The notes under the pieces: model-generated
What the model saw: the letters and a program-made list of their open reading frames with translations, nothing else
Databases searched by the model: none
Told to the model about the DNA's origin: nothing
Shown here: positions 6,999 to 10,857 of the stretch, in pieces
Layout of the letters: each line of letters opens with the position of its first letter
Numbering within the stretch: the first letter of the stretch is position 1
Source: JANMDR01 sp031376425
Lineage (GTDB): Bacteria; Pseudomonadota; Gammaproteobacteria; Burkholderiales; Usitatibacteraceae
NCBI GenBank assembly: GCA_031376425.1
Contig: JANMDR010000115.1
Span: 1 to 10,857 of the forward strand
Length of the DNA: 10,857 nucleotides
Direction of reading: 5' to 3'
Position numbers and translations under genes: made by a program

Positions 6999-7334
6999 AT
7001 CTTATACGGCATGGGGTTGTTTCAAATCTTGCCAATGCTAGTGCTAAAGCTGCCCAAGTTGCTGAAGCTGCTAATGATGGTGCGATTGAGGCGCTTGTAC
7101 ATTTAGGATTAGCAACATTAGCAGGATTAGCACTAGCAACCCCCAGAAGTGAAACCGCCAAAGATGACGAGATATGCACTTATTAGATTTTATCCGCTGT
7201 GGGGTCGTTTCAAATCTTACCAATGCTAGTGCTAAAGTTGCTAATCCTGCTAATCCTATTAATGATGATAGAGCTATTAAAGCACCCGCACATTTAGGAT
7301 TAGCAACATTAGCAGGATTAGCAGTAGCAACCCC
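6983..7334 (+). repeat. Tandem duplication of about 188 bp across a gene junction
   Basis: Unit 1 starts at 6983 and unit 2 at 7171 (gatatgc in both). They share long identical stretches: caaatctt-ccaatgctagtgctaaag near the start, and atttaggattagcaacattagcaggattagca near the end, given here in broken form. The duplicated block includes the overlap between the upstream stop codon and the downstream start codon. Consequently the DUF3987 protein ends ICAY and the short copy ends ICTY in the same register. The copies have diverged and differ by a 3-base indel, so the event is not recent. Confidence 0.85.
6986..7186 (+). pseudogene. Truncated upstream copy of the small accessory protein (66 residues)
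   Basis: This ORF encodes a protein whose first 53 residues align with those of the next gene: GVVSNLANASAK against GVVSNLTNASAK, and HLGLATLAGLALATP against HLGLATLAGLAVATP. It then leaves the shared sequence and stops within the start region of the second copy, so it lacks the C-terminal WxxFEALL...WGDLEAVLVSYREMAAQ domain. The cause is the 188-bp tandem duplication. It may still be translated because it overlaps the DUF3987 stop by 13 bases, and it could couple translation to the full copy. It is best seen as a partial duplicate rather than a working gene. Confidence 0.55.
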
Positions 7335-7524
7335 ATTGCGTGACAGTAACGCGCAATGGCAAGTATTTGAAGCTTTACTTGCTATTGTCGCCCCCGCCTA
7401 CAACACCCCCGCGCATGAAGTCGAGTGGGCGCGGGAAGCAGCATGGGGTGATCTTGAAGCTGTGTTGGTGAGCTATCGGGAGATGGCGGCGCAGGTGCCG
7501 CATATGCGGAGGCGACGACCATAA
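7174..7524 (+). CDS. Small accessory protein of the replication operon (116 residues)
   Basis: The N-terminal half (1-54) is an Ala/Asn/Pro-rich, repetitive stretch ending HLGLATLAGLAVATP. The C-terminal half (60-107) is a compact helical domain: QVFEALLAIVAPAYNTP, WAREAAWGDLEAVLVSYREMAA. From memory, small proteins with a low-complexity LATLA-type segment and a W-x-D-L-E-A-x-L tail accompany Toprim/DUF3987 genes in gammaproteobacterial phage-like elements, but no function is known to me. Its start lies inside the end of the truncated copy. It ends 82 bases before the stop of the convergent endonuclease gene. The basic tail HMRRRRP might help nucleic-acid binding, which is speculative. Confidence 0.7.
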   Translation: MHLLDFIRCGVVSNLTNASAKVANPANPINDDRAIKAPAHLGLATLAGLAVATPLRDSNAQWQVFEALLAIVAPAYNTPAHEVEWAREAAWGDLEAVLVSYREMAAQVPHMRRRRP

Positions 7525-7606
7525 TTGAACCCGTCGTTCACTTCAAACTCGGCGGGACAAAAACCTCAAGTAATAATGTCAATCTCGGCAAGTCATAACT
7601 GGCATT

Positions 7607-8509
7607 TTATTTACAAGATAATATATCACGAATTTTTTTATCTAAGCTTTCGCCAGACGGAAGGTTTGAGCCTGTGATAAATCGCGCTGAAAATTCACCT
7701 GCCGTGAATTTCAAAACTCTATTTGGGGTTAGGCTTCTGGTATTGCCGTGTGCAACTGGAGACCCCAAGTCATAGGTATGCACCGTAATAACGTCTTTCC
7801 CGTTCGCCGTTACAAGTGGAATATCATCACCAATAATTTCTTCAAACCGTTGATAAACGGGTTCAGGAACAATAAAATACAAGCCTTGCTTCACTAACTT
7901 AGATTTTGAATACACTAAGCTTTTCCTGATAATCTGTGGAATCAGCCGTTTATGAACATTTGCCCAGTTAAGGCCGTGTGCAGACGGTGGAACAGGAGTT
8001 TTTTGGTCACGTGCAGCATACCAAGCATCACGGTAATTACCAGTGATATCAATGCTTTGAACTTCAATCCCAACGTACTCTTGCAAAGCACCATCTTTAA
8101 TATGGGCAAGAACCCAGTCCATACTCATTTTTGTTAATTTAACTTCCTTCCCTGAATTTTGACCTAGCGCAACAACGCAATCTAAGGTCGCATTTGGTTT
8201 GGTTACTTCTCTAATGTACTCGTCAAAAAGCATAAACCTTACATCGCCAAAGACGCTTTTACTAACTTTTTGAATGGTCGCATAATTATCTGCATACAGT
8301 CTGTTTGGGCAGATAACAACATTTTGATCAGTGTTTGTAACTGAACAAGTTCCATAACAAATAGTGTTGGTGTGGTCATATTTTGAGCAAGCTTTGCCGA
8401 TAAATGGACAAGCATTTAATTGCCAAAACTTTCTTGCGACCGATGTAGCATCGGTTGGGCTATACCCAAAGACCTCAACTAAAGATCGTACGTTGCTTAC
8501 TTTTGCCAT
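7607..8509 (-). CDS. NotI-family type II restriction endonuclease
   Basis: This 300-residue protein resembles the NotI endonuclease family. The N-terminus carries the characteristic cysteine cluster: NACPFIGKACSKY (Cys34, Cys41), ICYGTCSV (Cys51, Cys55) and VICPNRLY (Cys67). In NotI a cysteine set binds an iron atom and helps shape the DNA-binding region. The catalytic core fits the PD-(D/E)xK fold in the variant with Gln for Lys: Asp131 in SMDWVLAHI and Glu149-Val-Gln151 in YVGIEVQSIDITGNY. NotI (383 residues) cuts GCGGCCGC; this shorter relative need not share that site. It starts at the stop of the methyltransferase gene (TAATG), so modification enzyme is made first. The surrounding base composition is AT-rich, suggesting acquired cargo. 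The family call is good; the specificity is unknown. Confidence 0.85.
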   Translation of the reverse strand: MAKVSNVRSLVEVFGYSPTDATSVARKFWQLNACPFIGKACSKYDHTNTICYGTCSVTNTDQNVVICPNRLYADNYATIQKVSKSVFGDVRFMLFDEYIREVTKPNATLDCVVALGQNSGKEVKLTKMSMDWVLAHIKDGALQEYVGIEVQSIDITGNYRDAWYAARDQKTPVPPSAHGLNWANVHKRLIPQIIRKSLVYSKSKLVKQGLYFIVPEPVYQRFEEIIGDDIPLVTANGKDVITVHTYDLGSPVAHGNTRSLTPNRVLKFTAGEFSARFITGSNLPSGESLDKKIRDILSCK

Positions 8510-9666
8510 TATGAAATCAACCTTTTTATAGTTTCCCCAATTGCTTTAGCCATCAGTGGTGGTACTGCATTTCCAACCTGCTCAAACTGTTCTGTCAAGC
8601 TTCCTGTAAAGACATAATGATCAGGGAAACTTTGGATTCTTGCTGCTTCTCTTACAGAAATAGCTCGGCCTTGTGTCGGATGAAAAAAACTTCCCCAGTG
8701 CGGATCGCATTTGGTCAGGATGGTCGAGCATAACTCATCAGGATGAAGTCTTCCGTATCGCTTGGTGTGATCACTTCTCCTTGCGCGTTGCAAACCAGCA
8801 GGTAGCAATTCATGCGGAATATCTCGCCAGCTACCACCTTGTGGAATATGCTTTAGTCGTTCAAGGTTTAATTTGCCCAGTTTTGCACAACCATGATTAA
8901 AGATTTTGATTGAACCTTTCCGCAGAATTTTTTGAAATTCAGATTGTGGTGATTTCGTATATTTCACATCATCAATCAACTGACCAAGCGCTAAGTCTGG
9001 CAAGTCAGAAAGTGCATCCCAAACCGTAGTTTTATTTTTAAGCCCTTGGGCAAAAAGTGGCTCCATCGTAAGGCACAATTCTCTAGACCCTGCAAAGTTA
9101 GCAAACGCGGTTGCATTATGTGTTGGTTCTGGGAACTCAATATTGCTACTATCTCTCAATGCAATAAAAATGGTTCTAAAACGCATCTGCGGCACACCAT
9201 AATGACCAGCAAACAGAATGCGATGCTCAACCGCGTAACCCATCTTTTTAAGTTCAGCGTAGATTGCCTTGACCGCAGTGCCTTTTCCGAGCGAAACAAT
9301 GCCAGTAACGTTCTCAATCAAGATTGCTTTTGGTTTTAAAATTTTAGCTATTCTGAGGTATTCTTTGAAAAGTTGGTTTCGCTGATCATCAAGGGTACGA
9401 ATTGGTGCATTGATTGAAAACCCTTGGCACGGCGGACCACCGGCAATTAAATCCAACTCACCCGGTGCCAAACCAGTTAGTTTAAGAATTGCGTGTTCTG
9501 AAAGTTCACAAATATCATTCGTTAGCACATGAGTGTTGGGGTGGTTTTTTGCGAAAGTTTTCGCATACGTAGGGTGAATGTCTGTGCCTAAAATAGATTG
9601 AAAACCTGCCATACTCAAACCACACGTCAAGCCACCTGCACCAGAGAAAAAATCCACTAGTTTCAT
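8509..9666 (-). CDS. DNA (cytosine-5) methyltransferase of the NotI-like system
   Basis: This is a 385-residue Dcm/M.HhaI-type enzyme that transfers a methyl group from S-adenosylmethionine to C5 of cytosine. Visible motifs in order are I, VDFFSGAGGLTCG (4-16); IV, GGPPCQGFS (76-84) with nucleophile Cys80; VI, ENV (118-120); VIII, QMRFRTIFIAL (160-170); IX, REAARIQSFPDHYVF (339-353); and X, QVGNAVPP (363-370). The variable target-recognition region lies between VIII and IX, about 175-335. I chose the ATG at 9666 because MKLVDFFSG is the usual beginning and GGA lies 8 bases upstream; a TTG at 9678 would add four residues. No N-terminal helix-turn-helix is present and no controller gene is seen, so the inverted repeat in its leader is the likeliest regulatory site. 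It overlaps the endonuclease by one base. Confidence 0.95.
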   Translation of the reverse strand: MKLVDFFSGAGGLTCGLSMAGFQSILGTDIHPTYAKTFAKNHPNTHVLTNDICELSEHAILKLTGLAPGELDLIAGGPPCQGFSINAPIRTLDDQRNQLFKEYLRIAKILKPKAILIENVTGIVSLGKGTAVKAIYAELKKMGYAVEHRILFAGHYGVPQMRFRTIFIALRDSSNIEFPEPTHNATAFANFAGSRELCLTMEPLFAQGLKNKTTVWDALSDLPDLALGQLIDDVKYTKSPQSEFQKILRKGSIKIFNHGCAKLGKLNLERLKHIPQGGSWRDIPHELLPAGLQRARRSDHTKRYGRLHPDELCSTILTKCDPHWGSFFHPTQGRAISVREAARIQSFPDHYVFTGSLTEQFEQVGNAVPPLMAKAIGETIKRLIS

Positions 9667-9681
9667 TATATTTTCCAATTT

Positions 9682-9712
9682 AAGTGATGATTAGTTTTTT
9701 AAAGCATCACTT
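9682..9712. promoter_or_regulatory. Inverted repeat in the methyltransferase leader, candidate operator or mRNA hairpin
   Basis: AAGTGATG at 9682-9689 is matched perfectly by CATCACTT at 9705-9712, with 15 bases between. It lies 16 bases upstream of the methyltransferase ATG, before a weak GGA ribosome site. As DNA it could be an operator for balancing the restriction and modification enzymes; as RNA it is an 8-bp stem close to the ribosome site. Nothing in the window encodes an obvious controller protein. Confidence 0.5.
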
Positions 9713-9962
9713 GTTTTTCCCGTTTCTTTAGATCGAAACTTCTATTCAAATCGTTTTTAAAACCCGATAAATCTGCGCGCTTTTTATAACTTTTAACCGA
9801 CTGAAGCATAGTGGTCTAACGTTTCCAGATACTTAAGTAGTTTACTGCATATGAAGCGCATTCACGACGGGCGCACACTTATCGATCTATCTGTGTATTC
9901 ATAACGCTGGCAATATGAACTACCTTGCGCAACTAAAGCAAAAGTATTGCAGAATACTCCCA

Positions 9963-10031
9963 ACCCCGTCCCTACAAAACCTACAAAAGGGGTAAGCCGC
10001 TAGCAGAAGGGCTTTTGTAGGTTTTCTAGGG
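9963..10031. repeat. Long hairpin repeat element, copy 1
   Basis: The left arm at 9970-9989 (ccctacaaaacctacaaaag) pairs with the right arm at 10012-10031 at 19 of 20 positions, enclosing a loop that itself contains a short aagcc/ggctt stem. The left part, 9963-9994, recurs as a direct repeat at 10670-10701 with one mismatch in 32 bases. Weaker similarity extends about 19 bases upstream of both copies. The element looks like a REP-like or recombination-site hairpin. It lies between divergent genes, so a terminator role is unlikely. Confidence 0.75.
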
Positions 10032-10188
10032 TGGCCACCAGCACTATTGCCAAATAATAACGCGGCGTAGGTGCGGCATATGCGCAGGCGGGTTTGATTG
10101 CGTGTTGCTAAAAAAACCATAGGAAGCGCTGCTGCTTTAATGTACAATTTTTTTCTAGGTATATTTACGTTAAACAAGCTCTTAAATT

Positions 10189-10548
10189 ATGGCGAAAGAC
10201 AAACAGCACAATAATCATAATGCGGCTAAGGCGCAGCAAGGCAGTGTTGACATGACCAATCCCAAACCTAAAGCACTTCCAGCCAAAATGATATGGGATT
10301 TAGATTTACGCGGGGTGAAAGATGATGCGGGTGTGGTGCATACAGTACTGACTATTGTGAATCGTAATACTGGTGCAGTCTTAAAGCATACAGCCATCAA
10401 AAACACGAAGTTTTTTACCTTGGCATGGCATGTACTCCTTGCCATTTTCCGCTATGGTAAACCAGACGCTATATATACTGATGCTAAGACGGATGCAGTA
10501 ATGGATGGCGCAATTGATAAGCCCAAATTAAACCGCATCAAGAAGTAA
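10189..10548 (+). CDS. Small protein with possible DDE/rve-like core (119 residues)
   Basis: I do not firmly recognise this protein. The N-terminal 30 residues are Lys/Asn/Gln-rich and likely disordered. Residues 34-90 read like a fragment of a retroviral-integrase-type (rve) or IS-transposase fold: an opening strand WDLDLRG with Asp, a second strand HTVLTIVNRNTGAVL, a helix TLAWHVLLAIFRYG, and then KPDAIYTDAK, where the second catalytic Asp would sit. The third acidic residue of a DDE site is not evident. The ATG at 10189 has a poor ribosome site; Met21 at 10249 is a possible alternative. The gene is bracketed by 32-bp direct repeats, suggesting a small mobile cassette or transposase relic. 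The CDS call is moderate and the fold is speculative. Confidence 0.55.
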   Translation: MAKDKQHNNHNAAKAQQGSVDMTNPKPKALPAKMIWDLDLRGVKDDAGVVHTVLTIVNRNTGAVLKHTAIKNTKFFTLAWHVLLAIFRYGKPDAIYTDAKTDAVMDGAIDKPKLNRIKK

Positions 10549-10551
10549 ATG

Positions 10552-10561
10552 GGCATATGCC
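10552..10561. other. 10-bp perfect palindrome after the small gene
   Basis: GGCATATGCC begins 4 bases after the stop codon of the 119-residue gene. It could be a protein-binding site, but a palindrome this short can occur by chance. Confidence 0.3.
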
Positions 10562-10669
10562 ATTAGTAACAACAGCTTGGTTGACTGTGTGCATCATAGT
10601 GGCACAGATTGAATAATGATGGCAAATTGGGGCGTCTACAATACTAAAAAATATTATAGAAAGCCCCCC

Positions 10670-10701
10670 ACCCCGACCCTACAAAACCTACAAAAGGGGT
10701 A
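10670..10701. repeat. Direct repeat, left arm of hairpin element copy 2
   Basis: This 32-base stretch repeats 9963-9994 in the same orientation with a single difference (position 10676 against 9969). Unlike copy 1, no complementary right arm follows; 17 bases later the IS256-type end begins. The missing arm may therefore lie beyond the insertion sequence. Confidence 0.8.
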
Positions 10702-10718
10702 GGCAACGATCAATCAAA

Positions 10719-10857
10719 GAGGCTATCCCGAATTTTGTGTTTTTAGTTTTTGCTAGGCGGGGTTAAACTGCTTTTCAAAGTGGATCATCAACTGACTTAT
10801 TGCTTGTTTCCAGTTTTGGATTGGCATTGTCCAGCGCTGGGCAATATTGCGTAAGCC
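10719..10857 (-). mobile_element. IS256-family insertion sequence, one end
   Basis: The transposase 3' end starts at 10753. Between it and the repeat lies gaggctatcccgaattttg from 10719, which has the look of an IS256-type terminal inverted repeat. The rest of the element is outside the window, so the matching end and target duplication cannot be seen. The bases just outside (caatcaaa, 10711-10718) are the candidate target duplication. Confidence 0.65.
10753..10857 (-). CDS. IS256-family (Mutator-type) transposase, C-terminal 34 residues
   Basis: Read on the minus strand from the window edge to a TAG at 10753-10755, the frame gives GLRNIAQRWTMPIQNWKQA followed by ISQLMIHFEKQF and a stop. The WTMPIxNWKxAxxQ signature is characteristic of the C-terminus of IS256-family DDE transposases, which move the element by cut-and-paste or a circular intermediate. 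The catalytic core lies outside the window, so intactness cannot be judged. A typical IS end sits 34 bases past the stop codon. Confidence 0.88.
   Translation of the reverse strand, partial: GLRNIAQRWTMPIQNWKQAISQLMIHFEKQFNPA

Larger units (their letters stand above)
9667..10188. other. Intergenic region upstream of the restriction-modification operon
   Basis: About 520 AT-rich bases separate the divergent methyltransferase and 119-residue protein genes. I find no convincing gene. The part next to the methyltransferase has an 8-bp inverted repeat (9682-9712). The middle part, about 9715-9940, shows nothing I can name. The right part carries the long hairpin repeat (9963-10031). A -10-like TACAAT at 10143-10148 precedes the small gene but has no credible -35. 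Confidence 0.5.

Noticed and set aside
7525..7606. Possible attachment site or terminator between the convergent accessory and endonuclease genes
   Set aside because: Only a poor CCCGTCG/CGGCGGG pairing is visible, with no T run and no repeat elsewhere in the window.
9963..10031. Terminator for the restriction-modification operon
   Set aside because: The hairpin lies upstream of the divergently transcribed methyltransferase, not downstream of the operon.
9920..10177. 85-residue minus-strand ORF in the intergenic region
   Set aside because: It covers the long hairpin repeat, has no recognisable motif and no ribosome site, and reads like translated noncoding DNA.

Overview
The window looks like a piece of a gammaproteobacterial chromosome. 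The large secreted transglutaminase-like and choice-of-anchor A proteins would suit methanotrophs or sulphur bacteria with big surface proteins, but this is from memory of similar gene sets and is only a weak inference. There is no rRNA, tRNA or CRISPR array. Base composition is uneven: the left surface-protein genes and the replication genes are fairly GC-rich, while the restriction-modification pair and its flanks are visibly AT-richer.

Region 1 (1-3702, minus strand) holds two surface-protein genes in the same direction. One is a 787-residue protein with a Rossmann-like domain, a DUF11-type repeat and a C-terminal choice-of-anchor A domain. The other is the first 378 residues of an exported transglutaminase-like protein that runs off the left edge. 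A palindromic REP/MITE-like element lies between them. The 787-residue protein lacks a signal peptide and probably lost its 5' end at about 3700, which may be an edge of the inserted element.

Region 2 (about 3720-7524, plus strand) is the core of a P4-like integrative element or satellite: a leader with 23-bp iterons, an AlpA-type regulator, a small ORF containing a strong hairpin, a Toprim primase-like protein, a DUF3987/YfjI-type protein, and a small accessory protein whose 5' part is tandemly duplicated. The genes overlap by 1, 4, 4 and 13 bases, so they read as one translationally coupled operon. No integrase is visible.

Region 3 (7607-9666, minus strand) is a restriction-modification cargo: a C5-cytosine methyltransferase followed, with a 1-base overlap, by a NotI-family endonuclease. 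An 8-bp inverted repeat sits in the methyltransferase leader. The pair converges on the replication operon.

Region 4 (9667-10857) is a mobile and repetitive border. A long hairpin repeat recurs as a nearly identical 32-bp direct repeat about 700 bp away. Between the copies lies a small gene for a possible DDE/rve-like protein. The right edge is the 3' end of an IS256-family transposase, whose insertion seems to have split the second repeat.

The most interesting parts are the NotI-like system carried by a satellite-type replication module, the Toprim C-terminal motif displaced onto the next gene, the tandem duplication spanning a gene junction, and the hairpin-repeat cassette beside the IS.
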